Positions 1 to 13,240 are shown, numbered from the stretch's first letter. The stretch: 64,000 nucleotides of DNA from Papio anubis (GCF_008728515.1 NC_044996.1:123327610-123391609), one strand, 5' to 3'. Numbers and translations are program-made. The notes: a model not told the origin generated them from the letters alone.

Positions 1-1823
1 TGCTAACAGATAACAGTTATTCCAATAGTATAAAGAGAAAATATTAACAAACTCACTCATAGAAAATATGGTGTTGTGCAGATATGATCATGAGATTTAA
101 CAACATGAAAGCTGAAAAAGGAAAAAAAAATGCATGGTACCCCTTTTTAGGTGAAGTCATTTTTGAAAAGAGAGACCTACTCTGATTTAATAATTCAAAG
201 CCTGAATCCATGAATAGAACTTATCAGCGAGTAGCAAATCCATCTTTATATTAGGGGACAAGGTTCACAGCAAATGTCTCCGGAATGACTGTAGCCTACT
301 ACCAAACACAAACGTTAGTGGAAATCAGATGACTCAGTAAGTTAGCCTAGTCCATTCTAAGATAGGTGATGTCAACATGGTACAGCTAGGAATGGTTTAA
401 AAATACAGTACATATCTAGGAGGAATAATTATAGGCTAAGAGTTCTGAAAAAGGAAAGAAAGGAAAAAGAAAAAAATCAGTAAGGTTGATTATGTGCATT
501 AACCTTAAACTAATTTAATGTTAATAAAATTCTTAACGAAAAGGCATAATGTTGAGTAGGCTTTCCTCTTTAATATACTTAGAAGTTATAATACCTGGAA
601 AAAACCATGAGATTAAAATGTTTCCAGTCTTCCCATTGCTCTAGAACAGGGCGAGTTTTCTTGAGTTGTAACCATTTGATTAGTGGAATGTGAAAAATGG
701 AAATCATTGTTAATAATTTATGTGGATAACCCTGAAGAAATAGGCTTTAATCTCAGGGGGACTCTTAAAACTTTTCTTTCTGGCAATTGTCACTTTACTA
801 GAAACACAGACGTTAAATAAATCAATGTACCAATAAATAGTAAATATTCATTAATTCATTACTTATACTGTAACTATTTATAAAAATGACCTTGGATTGG
901 CTCCTGATAAAAAATAATGGCAACAAAATAAGTAAAAAGTGACCTATATTGAAGTGGGACATGTGGTTAAACCAGAAAAACTAAGGATAGTTAGAAAATG
1001 CTGAGGTTTCTGGCAGCCAAGTGAGTGAATAAATCATATCAGTTTGTCAGGATTAGCAATGTTACATACCTATTAAACATTTTGGCAAAAGAAGAAAAAA
1101 TCAAATTATTTGGGCCCAAGTCATGCTATAAAGTGGGTTATTCTGGCGGTACAGGAAGAGTTTCTCATGTCCTTTTATCTAAAGGCATATATTCATAAGA
1201 CTCAGGTAGATATTTATATTTATATTTGCTGGATATGAACATATAGGCTGTGTTCTAATTTTATAACTCATCTTTTCCTGTTTTACACTTTCCAACTTTA
1301 AGAGAGGATGAATCAGAAACCAGAATAATATTTACAAGTCAATCGGTCTCAAATAGTCTAGCCTTTGGCTGTGGGTAAATTCTCCCCAGCAAGTAACTAT
1401 GTCTGGTCACTTCCAACATTCAGATCTGTTGGAAGGCATAAATGTTTTCTTTAGGTAAATGAATTTCTAATACAGGGTCTTCACATTCCATAGGTCTGAC
1501 CAGATCTGCTTGACAAGACTGTGGCTGATAATATGTGGCAAAGGCAACACTGCCCAATGCTAGCCAGAAATGGAGAAAACAAACAAGAAAGGTGAGCCAA
1601 TGTGTCATCGTCATAGCAGCATACTGAAGGACAAGGACAAGAGTAAATGTTCACACTTATTTCAAAAGAATTCCCAATGAGCTATCTAAATTACTTGTTT
1701 TGCTGGATGTTACTTGACCAAAGATTGCATAAATGAGCTGTCACGGCTGGGACCTGATATTTGTTGCAACAAGATTTAGCCTGTAGAGGGTTGTGAAATC
1801 TGGACCTATTCTAGAAATTATAC

Positions 1824-2131
1824 GGCTGGGCACGGTGGTTCATGCCTGAAATCCCAGCACTTTGGGAGGCCAAGGAGGGCAGATCACGAGGTCAGGAGAT
1901 CGAGACCATCCTGGCTAACACAGTGAAACCCCATCTCTACTAAAAATACAAAAAATTAGCCAGGCGTGGTGGCATGCACCTGTGGTCCCAGCTACTTGGG
2001 AGGCTGAGGCAGGAGAATGGCATGAACCTGTAAGGCAGAGGTTGCAGTGAGCCAAGATCACACCATTGCACTCCAGCCTGGGCAACAGGGTGAGATTTGG
2101 TCTCAAAAAAAGAAAAAGAAAAAAGAAAAAA
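1824..2131 (+). repeat. AluY-like insertion
   Basis: Near full-length Alu with both monomers, an A-rich tail with scattered G, and a 10-bp target-site duplication (agaaattata at 1813-1822 and 2132-2141). The 'ggagatcgagaccatcctggctaac' type middle region marks it as AluY or AluSc related. Confidence 0.93.
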
Positions 2132-2439
2132 AGAAATTATATTTGGCTCCTCGAGTAATTTCATGAGACTCTTGTGTGAGCCAGACTTGGCATTAAATGA
2201 TAGGGTGGGTTCTGGAATGTGGCCAGGGCACTAGCATGAAAAGGATCTTTATTCCAATGAAAGCTACTACACTAGGCATGTATGGAGGAGTAGCAACAGT
2301 AAAACCCCCCAGGCACCTCCCTCACTCTACAATAAATTTAAAAGAGGCAATCTAAATGCAGAAGTTGCCACAGCCCATGCCAGGAAGTTGATGTTATAAA
2401 TTCTATCTTAATTATTAACATTAGGCATGGCAATATTAG

Positions 2440-2590
2440 CAATAAGAGTAGCTGACATTCACTAAGCACTTGTTGTATACCAGGTATTGTGCTAGGCCTT
2501 CTACATAGATTACCTCTTTTAATTCTCACCACAAATGAAACAGGGACAAACTACTTTTATCCCTATTTGTGATACACAGCACTGAGAGCT
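2440..2590 (-). repeat. MIR fragment
   Basis: Reads as the reverse complement of the MIR 3' half: 'actaagcacttgttgtatac', 'ggtattgtgctaggcc' and 'attacctcttttaattctca'. Diverged, with no visible target duplication. Confidence 0.8.
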
Positions 2591-2667
2591 TTAATGCCAT
2601 ACCCTTCATTTATCCACACCCTTTACTGTGTGACTTTGCAGATCCTCTCATTAAAAATGCAGAGTTA

Positions 2668-2961
2668 CAGGTGGCTTATACTTGTAATCCCAACACTTTG
2701 GAAAGCCAAGGCAGGCAGATCGCTTAAGCTCACGAGTCCGAGACCAGCCTGGACAACATGGCAAAACCCCGTCTCTACAAAAAAGACAAAAATTAGCCGG
2801 GCATCATGGCGCACACCTGTAGTCCCAGCTACTCGGGAGGCTAAAGTGGGAAGATGGCTTGAGTCTGGGAGGCGGAGCCTGCAGTGAGCAGAGATGGCAC
2901 CACTGCACTGCAACCTGGGTGACAGAGCCAGACCTTGTCTCCAAAAGGAAAAAAAAAAAAA
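2668..2961 (+). repeat. AluJ-like copy, 5' truncated
   Basis: Begins inside the left monomer at 'ggtggcttatacttgtaatc' and ends in a short A tail. J-type bases are visible, such as 'gcttaagctcacgagtccga' and 'gcagtgagcagagatgg'. Confidence 0.9.
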
Positions 2962-2969
2962 TGCAGACC

Positions 2970-3375
2970 CTGTTTCCCTAGTCTGTAAATCTGGGCCAGC
3001 CTTGTGACTTGCTTTGGCCAACAAAATGCGGATATTACATTATGCCTGTTCTGAGCCTAGGTCTCAAGAGACCTCACATGTTTCTACTTGCTCACTTGAA
3101 CTTCTGCCATCACCATGAGAACATGCATAGGCTAGCCGGCTGAAGCAAGTAAGACACATGAAGCAGAGCCGAGTCATTCCAATCACCTCTGCCAAAGCCA
3201 GCCTTGATCAGCCAACCCCCAGAAATTCAAGCCAGCCCGGCCAAAATCAGCAGAGCTGCATGGGGGCCGCCACTGACTCCAGATGCATCAGCAGTAACTG
3301 CTTATTGTCAGATGCCAGTGAGGCTTTGTGATTGATTGTTACACAGCACTACCATAGCAACAGAAACTCTTGCAT
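2970..3375 (+). mobile_element. MLT1-like MaLR LTR
   Basis: Words typical of MLT1 LTRs occur in order: 'ttgtgacttgctttggccaa', 'gttctgagcctaggtctcaa', 'catcaccatgagaacatgca', 'gcagagccgagtcattccaa' and 'gattgattgttacacagca'. No internal region follows, so it is a solo LTR fossil. The subfamily is not assigned. Confidence 0.75.
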
Positions 3376-4289
3376 CATTTATAAACAGGAAAACAAGCTC
3401 AAAGAAGTTAACTGATTTACCCATGTTGGTAAGAGCAGAGCTGGGCTATGAGCTATCAATGCAACTTTGCAGAAAACCAGACATAATTTCTTTATTAGGT
3501 CAATATTTTATAAATCTATTAAAAAGCCGCTAAAAAAACCAGATCATCATGGTTTGCCTTAATTTGGACAGGTCTTCAGCAACGTTTCTCTGGAAAGTGA
3601 TCTTTATAATAATAACCAACACCACTTACTAGACAAACAGAAACAGGGGTATTTGGTAGCCAAAGAGAATATCCTTTCTTTCACAGTTTGTGATGAAGGG
3701 ACCATTGTCTTTATCTGTACAATGGCCTTACTGAGAACAACCCTTGTGAGCAGGTGAATTCGCAAGGAACGAAAACCCTTCAGTATAAGGGCAATGCTAT
3801 AATGCATGACACTGACTTTCATGTGACTTCTGCCATCAACGTTATAGTTACATCTCATTTACTCAACCACTGAGAGAAACAGTGAGCGAGGGAATTGGAG
3901 AACTTAAAGAATATTAATGGCAGTACATCAATTCAATTATCTTAGCTCACTAATGAGGTGAACTTCTAGTGTATTGAGGTTGCAAGTTCAAACTCTGCCA
4001 CTGCAATTGGACCCACGTGGGTATTTAACTCTTCGACACCAGATGTAGCAGTATGGGGTGGGAGGAGAATTCTTTCTTTAGGAAAAGAATTACTGCTGGA
4101 ATTGCTCAGGCAGAGAGCAGCTCAGAAAAAATGGAAGATATTGTAGGTCATCCATGGCATTACTTGGGAACATGAACAATGTCTTTAAAGAGAAATAGAA
4201 TAGCCGGCTAGAGTGCAGGAGAAATTAGTGAATTGTTTTACATAGGGAGTCAAGTTTTAGTTCTTCACTTAATAAAGTCTAAATCTGAA

Positions 4290-4813
4290 GTGTAATAGAT
4301 TTGCTCTGCTTTAACTAGATTAACCTTCTGCATATAGAATGTTTTAACATATGATAGGAGATCAGTGACTTTAGCTTTGATCTGAGAGCTGACAAAGACT
4401 CTCTCCTTGACCAAAGTTTAGTCAGGCTCCTCTGAGCCCTCTTCTCAAGTATGTCTTGCCTTTACCCTCCTCTCAGCCTCCCACCCCCATCCTATCCTTG
4501 TCAAGCCTGCCTAGTCCAGTTGTAGCAAGAATCCTGCTAAGTCACTTTAGAAAGAATCCCCATCCTGATCACCTTGGCCTGCCTTCCACAAGAATCCTGT
4601 TAAGTTGGTTTAGCAAGAATTTCCCTTCTCCTGATGTCTCCTCTCCATAATTTTCCATCCACTGACCCCCTCATTCTCCTCACTGGCTATAAATCTCCAG
4701 CTGTCTTTGCTGTATTTAGAGTTGAGCCTAACCTTTCTCCCCTGTTGCAATAGACTTGACACCTCGTGCAATAGTCCTGAATAGTCTTCATTACTATTTT
4801 AACAAGTGTCAAA
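4290..4813 (+). mobile_element. Solo LTR-like element (ERVL/ERV type, family uncertain)
   Basis: LTR architecture is suggested by a TATA-like 'ctggctataaatctccagct', a following R/U5-like stretch and an end at 'acaagtgtca'. It contains two imperfect copies of an 'aagaatcctgYtaagt' unit at about 4522-4560 and 4587-4625. The 5' border is a guess and no target duplication was found. Confidence 0.5.
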
Positions 4814-5639
4814 ATAATTATTTTCTTCAACTGGGTTTACTCTATAACAAAAATGCAGAAAATTTGAGGGAGCAGCAAAAAATACCTACTGGCGGAGATG
4901 AGATATATGAATAAAGGTAAGTAGTCCAGGGACACAGTGTCTACAATGAAACAAACCAAGACATGGTTTATACAGAAGAACTTAGCCCAGCCAAAATGTT
5001 CACATGGGAACTTCAACTTTACTGAATTTTCTAGAAACTAGAGATAAAGCAACAAGGCCTTTTTTCCCATCAACGCAATAGAAAAATTTTTCTTTGATGT
5101 ATGTATTCACATTTCTGCCTTAGTAGAGAATGGTAAACATTTTTTTAAACTTTGATAATAAATCTTACAGAGCCTTTGGGTTACCACTGCAAACATCAGG
5201 GATCACTCCTTAGAATGATGTATGTACAAAATATGAGAAATTGAGCTCAGTGTGTAGACTGAGCCAAAGATATAGCTGCAAAGTTGTTCTTAGATTAAAT
5301 CAATAGTAGCTTGCTTCTTATCATTTCCGTCTTTCTCCTGAGAGTTTTATGAATACAAAAACATGATGTCAACTGGTTGGATTTGAATTAGGTTTCCACT
5401 ATATTTATATTTAAAATATTGAAATACTAGAAGCCAAACCTATTCCAACTGTTTCCTACCTGTGAAATGTTTAAAAAAATATGAAATGTGTGCCTTTTTA
5501 AGATCTTAATATTAGAATAAGTAATTTGCTAACAAGGGTAATTATAAGATAAGCCATTAAGAAGGTTCTGATCTCCTCATATTCATAAAATTGGCAAAGA
5601 TTCAAGTGTCTTCAGAGAGAAGCAAGGAAATGGAACACT

Positions 5640-5870
5640 GGTTTCCATGTAGATTGTCTGGGCTTGAACCCCACCAAAGCCATTTTCAAGCTGTATGACT
5701 CCAGAGAATTTACTTCAACTCTCTGAGCCTGTTTCCTCATCTGGAAAATTAGGGCATAATAGCAGTAACAGAGTCATTGCGAGGATAAGTGAGTTCGCAC
5801 ACTGAAAGCACTTAGAAGAATACCAGATACCTAATTAAACCTCAGTGAAAGCTAACTGCTACTGTTATTA
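5640..5870 (+). repeat. MIR element
   Basis: Sense-strand MIR words: 'gtctgggcttgaaccc', 'tctctgagcctgtttcctca' followed by 'tctgg', and 'gaggataagtgag'. Nearly the full core is present but diverged. Confidence 0.85.
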
Positions 5871-6057
5871 TAATCACCACATTTTAAAACCAATATATCC
5901 TGACCATCACAGTCACAACTAGGCCCATGGTGACAATCCCTTCATTCCCTGGCCTTCATTGGAATCTTCACCTGCCCTACATGGACATGAGTATCTATCT
6001 GGGGCACTTACTTCTACATTACAGATATGAATAATAATAATCATCATCATCAAACAA

Positions 6058-6385
6058 GGCCAGGTGCAGTGGCTCATGTCTGTAATCCCAGCACTTTGGG
6101 AGGCTGAGGCAGGCAGATCACTTAAAGTCAGGAGTTCAAGACGAGCTTGGCCAACATGAGGAAACCCCATCTCTACCAAAAAAAAAAAAAAAATACAAAA
6201 ATTAGCTGGACGTGGTGGTGCACACCTGTAATCCCAGCTACTCAGGAGGCTGAGGCACAAGAATGGCTTGAACTCAGGAGGCAGAGGTTGCAGTGAGCCA
6301 AGATCATACCACTGCACTTCAGCCTGGTTGATGGAGCAAGACTCTGTCTCAAAAAAAAAAAAAAAAAAAGGAAAGAAAAAGGAAA
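6058..6385 (+). repeat. AluS-like copy
   Basis: Dimeric Alu starting 'ggccaggtgcagtggctcat', with an expanded middle A tract and a long A-rich tail that grades into GAAA. Open frames on the opposite strand across it are Alu translations. Confidence 0.93.
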
Positions 6386-6783
6386 AGACAAGAGTATTAA
6401 AAAATAAAAATAAATAAAAGAGAAAATTAGCAATTGATAACTTTAGACATCCTTCCTGAACACAATTAATCCTCTCTCCTGCCATTTAGGTCATGAGCAT
6501 ATGGATCAGGGCTTGTCGTAGTGGAACGAGAGCATCTTCTCTAGTTACGGTGATGATACGTCATCAGTTCTCTGAAGGAGTCCCACTTTCATGTAACTTT
6601 CCACAAAAGTAATATTAAATGCTTAGCTAGTGGAATATGTTTTAAAATTATAAATAATCTTAATCTAAATAAGAAAAAATTAAAGAAGTCCTCTGATGGA
6701 CAAAGTTATGATCTTTAGTTCTGGAGAATGGGAGAAGAAAGGGAGGTAAGGAGGGAGAAAATGTTAATATAAAAGTCAATGGA

Positions 6784-7075
6784 GGCCAGGCACAGTGGCT
6801 CACACCTGTAATCCCAACACTTTGGGAGGCCCAGGCAGATGGATCACGAGGTCAGGAGTTTGAGACCAGCCTGGCCAGCGTGGTGAAACCCCATCTCTAC
6901 TAAAAATAGAAAAAATTAGCCGGGTGTGGTGACACGTGCCTGTAATCCCAGCTACTTGGGAGGCTGAGACAAAAGAAATGCTTGAACCCAGGAGGCAGAG
7001 GTTGCAGTGAGCCGAGATTGCACCACTGCACTCCAGACTGGGCAACAGAGCGAGACTCCATCTCAGTGGGGGGAA
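6784..7075 (+). repeat. AluS/Y-like copy with target duplication
   Basis: Flanked by aaaagtcaatgg at 6771-6782 and 7076-7087. The 3' end is unusual: after 'tccatctca' comes gtggggggaaaa instead of a plain A tail. Confidence 0.93.
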
Positions 7076-7974
7076 AAAAGTCAATGGCAATGGTATCCAC
7101 AGGACATATTTAATTTGACCTCCAGAATACTGACCAAGATTTAAAATATGAGAGATTTCACATAAAAATCCAGATATTTGACTTCTCTCAGAAAACAAAC
7201 CAGAAACCTGTCTAGCCCCCAAAGCCCTAGCATTTCTGCATGAAAATAGTTGACTGGAAACAAGTCGTGGCTGAATCTTGCATAGCACATTCACCACCCC
7301 CACAAGCGAGCTTCACTACTATTGCGTCCCAGACACCAAGGTCAATGGCAATTACCATTTATTATTGCACTTGCCCTGGCTTTTGCCTACACCCAGTCAG
7401 CGTTATTCATGCATGTTATTTAATGTTACTCATTGACCATGCGGGTATTTGAGCTTGGAACCCCTGGCTTCAGCTTGATGGATTCCTTTGTACCTCCAAG
7501 GCACTGAACATCCTAATTTGCAGACTACAGTTCATGCAGTCCCTGAGCCAATGAGAACCATGCCTTTATTTGTTTCTGCTTCTAAGCTGGTATTCCAGAA
7601 AACCTGAAATATCTTCACCAACTAGCACCTTGACTCTAATTCCCATTCCTGTTCCCAGACCATGAATCCTAGTGTTGCTTGAGTGAGTCCTGCCTCTCTG
7701 ATATTAGAGCCCCTCTTGAAACAGTTGGCCAGGGACCAAAAAGCGCCACCCTCCCAGTCCCGGCTACTAGTACCCTCTCACCTAGGGACTGAATCCTGCC
7801 ATGCTGAGCTCAAGGGATCCTTCTTATGTAGACCCGCAATGTTTAATATGGGAGTCACTTAGCAACACTGAAATGTGGCTAGTCCCAAATGAGATATGCT
7901 ATAAGTATAAAATACACATGGAGTTTAAAAGACAGTATGAAATAAGGCCCATAAACTATTACATTAGTAATTTC

Positions 7975-8277
7975 ATTTTTTTGAGAAAGGGTCTCACTCT
8001 GTCACCCGGACTGGAGTGCAGTGGCATAATTTTGGCTCACTGCAGCCTCAACCTCCCAGGCTCAAATGATTCTCCCACCTCAGCCTCCTGAGGAGCTGGG
8101 ACTACAGGCGTGTGTAATCTTGCCTGGCTATTTTTTTTTTTTTTTTAATTATTTTTTGTAGAGACGGGCTCTCACTCTGTTGCCTAGGTTGGTCTCGAAC
8201 TCCTGGCCTCAAGTGATCCTCCCACCTCAACCTCCCAAAGTACTAGGATTACAGGTGCGAGCCACCATGCCTGGCCT
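7975..8277 (-). repeat. AluJ-like copy
   Basis: Minus-strand Alu with J-type bases ('ctcaagtgatcctcccacct' and 'cctgaggagctgggac'). Flanks repeat attagtaatttcat and attagtaattttat, a 13/14 match, which is the target duplication. Confidence 0.92.
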
Positions 8278-8425
8278 CATATTAGTAATTTTATATTAAT
8301 TATGTGTTGAAATGACAATATTTTAGATAAACTGGATTAAACAAAATATATTATTAAAATTAATTTCACTTGTGTTCTTTCACTTTTTTATTGTGGCTAC
8401 TAGAAAATTTAAAATTACATATGTG

Positions 8426-8716
8426 GGCTGGGTGTGGTGACTCACGCCTATAATCTCAGCATTTTGGGAGGCTTAGGCGGGCGGCTCACTTGAGGTCAGG
8501 AGTTTGAGACCAGCCTGGCCAACATGGTGAAACCCAACCTCTACCAAAAATACAGAAATTAGCCAGGCATGTTGACAGGTGTCTGTAATCCCAGCTACTC
8601 AGGAGGCTGAGGCAGGAGCATCCCTTAAACCCAGGAGGCGGAGGTGGCAGTGAGATGAGATCATGCCACTGCACTCCAGCCTGGTCAACAGAGTGAGACC
8701 CTACCTCAAAAAAAAA
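8426..8716 (+). repeat. AluS-like copy
   Basis: Full dimer from 'ggctgggtgtggtgactcac' to a short A tail. Moderately diverged. Confidence 0.92.
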
Positions 8717-9499
8717 CAAGTGTGGCTCATATTCTAGTTCAATTGGATAGTGCTATTTTGGACTGCAAAGACAAAGCAACATTTGCAGCCAATCCCACAT
8801 GAGTTAATGCTCTGTCCCACTAGCTGGATGGCAAGGGAATGTACTATATAACCTCTTTTGGTGGCTTTCTGTTGAAGGACTCTCCTTTTCTACATGCTAT
8901 TCTTCTCATTTCTAATTAAATTTGCTAAATTCCCATGGTTACGTGTGTGAATGAGTATGAGAGTGTTGGTGTATCAGTGTGTCCAAATGCACACTTGGAT
9001 GTGGGAAGTCTTAACGAAACAGTAATGTAGAATTATGTGTTTTCCCCAGTGAAAAAGAGGAGAACCCTGATAGGTAGGAAACCTCAATGTGAACTGCTAT
9101 CTCCTACTCACTCTCTAGAACAAAGGGTGCCAACCACAGGCAGTTGGGCCAACTCTGTCATCAAGAGGTTCTAGAAACAGAGATACGGAGGAGAAGTGGG
9201 GCGGGAGTCTCTTAGTAAAACCCAGCTATCAGTTTTCAAAAGATAACTACATAGTTGGTGGGGAACTAAGCCTGGAGGTCCTAAAGCAGGGTTTTTCACA
9301 GTCCATTTAAACCAATCTGAATTACAGAAACTTTCAATGATCTGAAAATTAAAGCAGTTACCTGCACTAATGCAACCAGATTTGGTAAATTAAGTATTGC
9401 TATTCACGTCAACTGGCCTGGCCTGCTCTTGTGAGTCACCAGGGCTTTTTTTTTTTTCTTTTTTGGTGCTGTTTACAAACAAATGAATCATGAGAAGAC

Positions 9500-9695
9500 C
9501 TTGCTGCTCCAAGTGTGGTCCGCGACCAGCAGCAGCAGTCGCACCTGGAACCTTGTTAGGCAAATTCTTGGGTCCTATCCCAAATAAAAACTTTAAAAAC
9601 AAAACAAAACAAACCTTGTTAAAATGCAATGAGAATCTGCATTTTAACAAGCAGATGCTCATGTGATTTGTGTACACATGTAAATTGGAGACATA
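9500..9695 (+). repeat. MER5A-type hAT fossil
   Basis: Matches the MER5A pattern by recall: 'ccaagtgtggtccgcgacca', 'cacctggaaccttgttag', 'gagaatctgcattttaacaa' and a truncated second end. An A-rich insertion sits near 9590-9615. Confidence 0.65.
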
Positions 9696-10481
9696 CCTGA
9701 AGTTTAAGCTTCTGACTGTATTCATTTGCTTAACAGACTTTTTTGGTAAATAAACAATGGCAGACTTCCATCTGAGTTAGGGTCTTTGGAATTTGCCCCT
9801 TTGGGGATCTTTCTGTTTTGCTTTTTCTTTAGACTGTAGCTAATAATACTGAATGTTTTTCAAGTAAATCAGTGGTTCCAGGTGGTTCTTGGATAGAAGC
9901 CCTGTAAAAAAAAAAGGCTATAAAAGGCCAGATAATTCTCTTGTAAGTTTCCAACTTAAGTATTCCCTGAGGCAAACAGCTTCAGCACAAGGGACGCAAA
10001 TAATTTTACATTAAAGAGATGAGTATCTGCCTAACTACCACACTACCCCCATGTACATCAAAATACATCAAAATCAGGGGGGAGATTGCCAAAATCAACT
10101 TTATTTTAGAATGTCACACCCTGACACAAGGAAAAGGGACTTTCACACCAAAACTGAGGAAAACAAGTTTAATCCACATACTTTTCATATTAGTTAAAAT
10201 TCTTCTACTGCCAAAAAACCTCCTGCTATAATTTTTTAAATCTTTCTTTATCCTTTGTTTTTACAGCCTTCCCAGAGCTTATAATATTACCACTGTGATT
10301 ATCTGATAAGATCTCAAACTATTTACTCTGACCAAGGAGCAAAAGAAAACATGCAATGAGAATATCGAGTATTTTGAAATAAGCCATTAATTCTTCAGTG
10401 GAATTGTTTGCAAGAGAACTTTCAGGTTCAAACATAAAGTCTCCTACTTAGACAGTAAAAACAAGTTAACATAGGCCAATT

Positions 10482-11140
10482 TGTTCCCAGACCAAACTGA
10501 GAGTCAGGCTGGTATTTCTCACAGCCCAATAATGAGATGCAAATGAACTGGGGAAGAAGAGGGTTTTATTTTCTGCCACTGGTTACAGGAAGAAAGCCCG
10601 AAAATTATCACCAGACCAACTCAAAATTACAAAGTTTTCTAGAGCTCATATACCTTCTAAACTATATGTCTACGTGTAAGTGTGCATTTGTCGAAAGACA
10701 TAAGTGATAAACTTCTTTTAATCTATAACTAGGTCTGAGTCTTGAAGACCTTCTTCTGGAGCCTCAGTAAGTTTACTTAATCTAAACGGATCTAGGTGCT
10801 GGGGTGATTACCCTTATCTTGTCTCCTACTAAATCATAAAGGTTTGGGGAGTTCCTTTAGACGCCAATAAACTTGTTTGTGGAGGCCTGGGGAGTTTCTT
10901 CAGACCCCCAATAAAACTTGTTTAATCCTAAAAGGGTCCTGTTAATAATTCATTCATTATCTTGTCACGCTTCAAGGCCCAGGAAAAGCCTAGGCAAAAC
11001 TCTTGGTGGGCTCTTTGTTACATTCCAGGCTTTGTGTATGGGCACTGGCTCAATCAGCTTTTAATGTTTAACCTAGCTACTCAGTTCGTGCTGGGACAGT
11101 TGTGATGGAGGCCTGTGTTAGTGAGACCTGGCCTGCCACA
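10482..11140 (-). mobile_element. Solo retroviral LTR-like element (ERV1-like, family uncertain)
   Basis: Read on the minus strand it starts TGTGGCAGGCCAGGTCTC and ends GGGAACA, with TG...CA type ends. Inside are two tandem copies of a block ending in 'ccaataaacttgttt', which is AATAAA-like in + orientation only. Possible 4-bp flanks are aatt and aatg. No gag, pol or env region adjoins it. Confidence 0.55.
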
Positions 11141-11494
11141 AATGTACTTAGATATGGTATTGCAAAGCAAACTTCAGTGCATAAAACATAATCATGTATT
11201 ATGTAGCAATAATGACTATGTACTGACACATAATACCAACCATTTGGTATTATTATGTATCACTACATGACACCAATCATTTGAACAATCATGACATTAC
11301 AATGCCTTTGCCCTTAAATTCAATGTTTATTGACCAACCTGCACCCAAGCTGCTCATATATTTGTATCTGATTGACTACATGGATTGTTATTAATCATGC
11401 CTGGATCTTTTACTTCATGACATTTGTAAAATACAATTCATCAAAAATAAAATGCAGACAAAAAACCTGGCCAAATCCAAATTCCTAATTCAAA

Positions 11495-12850
11495 ATACAC
11501 CCTCTCAATAGCGAAAAAACAACCTGATTAAAAAATAGGCAAAAGATCTGAATAGACATTTTTCCAGAGAAGACACATAAACAGTCAGCAGGTTTATGAA
11601 AAGGTTTTCATCACTAATCATCAGGGAAATGCAAATCAAACCATAATGAAATACCACTTCACTACCTGTTAGGATGGCTCTGATCAAAAATTTAAGAGGT
11701 AAGTTTTGGCAAGGTATTTCTGGAAAAAAAGGGAATGCTCATATGCTGTTGGTAAGAATGTAAACTGGTACAGCCATTATGGAAATAGCATGGAAAATCT
11801 TCAAAAAATTAAAAATAGGACTACCATTCAATCCAGCCATCCCACTACTGGGTATATATCCAAAGTAAGTAAAATCAGTATATGGAGGAAAGATCTGCAC
11901 CTTCATGTTCATTGCAGCATTATTCATAACAGCTAAGATATAGAATAAACCTAAACACCCTTCAGTGGATAAATATACAATGAAAATGTGATGTATTCAC
12001 ATTTTGTGAATGGAATATTCGGCCACAAAAATGAAGAAACGAAGAAAATCCTGCCTTTTGCAACAACATAGATAAAGCTAGAGGATATTATGCTAAGTGA
12101 AATAAGCCAGACACAGAAAGACAAATATTATATGATCTCACTTATATGTAGAATTTTTATAAAAGTTAAAATATAGAAGCAGAGAGTAGAACAGTAGTTG
12201 CCAGGGGCTGGTGGCAGGGAAATGGGGAGATATTGATCAAAGGGTACAAAGTTCTACGATGAATAAGTTCTGGGGATCTAAAATATGGCATGGTGACTAT
12301 AGTTACTAATTATGTATTGTATACTTGAATTTGCTAAGACAGTAAATCTCAAGTGTCCTCACACCCCCTCCCCCCGCCACACACACACACACACAATGGT
12401 AAATAAGTGTGACAACAGATGTGTTCATTTAATTGTGGCAACCATTTCACAATGTATGTCAAATCATCATGTTGTATACTTTGTTTGTGTTTCTTTTGAG
12501 ACAGAGTCTCGCTCTGTCGCCTGGGCTGAAGGGCAGTGGCACCATCTCGGCTCACTGCAACCTCCGCCTCCTGGGTTCAAGCGATTCTCCTGCCTCAGCC
12601 TCCCAAGTAGCTGGGATTACAGGTGCCCGCCACCACGCCCAGATAATTTTTGTATTGTTTTAGTAGAGATGGGGGGTTTTACCATGTTGGCCAGGCAGGC
12701 CTCAAACTCCTGACCTCAAGTCATCTGCCCGGCTTGGCCTCCCAAAGTGCTGGGATTACAGGTGTGAGCCACTGCACCCGGCCGTATACTTCGAATATAT
12801 ACAATTGTTATTAGTCAAATGTACCTCAGTAAAGCCGAAAGAAAAAAAAC
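11495..12850 (+). mobile_element. L1 3' end (L1MA-like), split by an Alu
   Basis: L1 ORF2 C-terminal and 3' UTR sequence: 'aataggcaaaagatctgaat', 'tcccactactgggtatatat', 'gcagcattattcataacagc' and 'tatatgatctcacttatatg'. It continues to an A-rich end near 12850. A CA tract lies at 12380-12396 and an Alu at 12482-12783 interrupts it. 5' truncated, with many stops. Confidence 0.9.
12482..12783 (-). repeat. AluS-like copy inside L1
   Basis: Full dimer on the minus strand, flanked by gtatactt duplications. It lies 457 bp downstream of PHEX exon 11 and faces the opposite way to the Alu at 13580. Confidence 0.93.
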
Positions 12851-13240
12851 ACATCTTTTCCTCCAGTGCAGTTGAAACAGATGGGGAAGAACACGTTGCC
12901 ACAGTGATGAAACCCTCTTTGAATTCATGACCTCGAACCTCACCTACATCTGGACATGCCGCCCTCAAGCAGCTACACTACATTCCCTCAGTTTATTCAC
13001 TCGCCCAGTCCCCTGGACAACTACACACCTTCTCTCTCCTCTAACCTTCAATACTTGCTAACTCATCCTCACTCTCATTTGATGACCTTTCTTCCTAGTT
13101 CACTTAGAAGTTGAAAGAATCTGAAGACAATATCCACAGGCCCCTACCCCCTGGAAGGCTGACATTAGGCTGCTGAATATACCCTTTTCAGATCTGGCTA
13201 AATTGTCATTATTGTTTGCTAGCTGGGGTGCACCACTTAC

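Larger units (their letters stand above)
1..13240 (-). other. PHEX: PHEX intron 11, part
   Basis: No exon was found here; exon 12 should lie further left. Recognised repeats are listed separately. I see nothing identifiable in 1-1812 (AT-rich, with one short open frame at 1420-1614), 3380-4280, 4815-5635, 7090-7960, 8720-9485, 9700-10480, 11141-11490 and 12850-13240. The last of these is unique sequence just downstream of exon 11. Confidence 0.85.

Noticed and set aside
1..13240. PHEX exon 12
   Set aside because: I looked on the minus strand for the expected start (MEELVEGVRWAFIDM) and saw no match, so intron 11 continues past the window.
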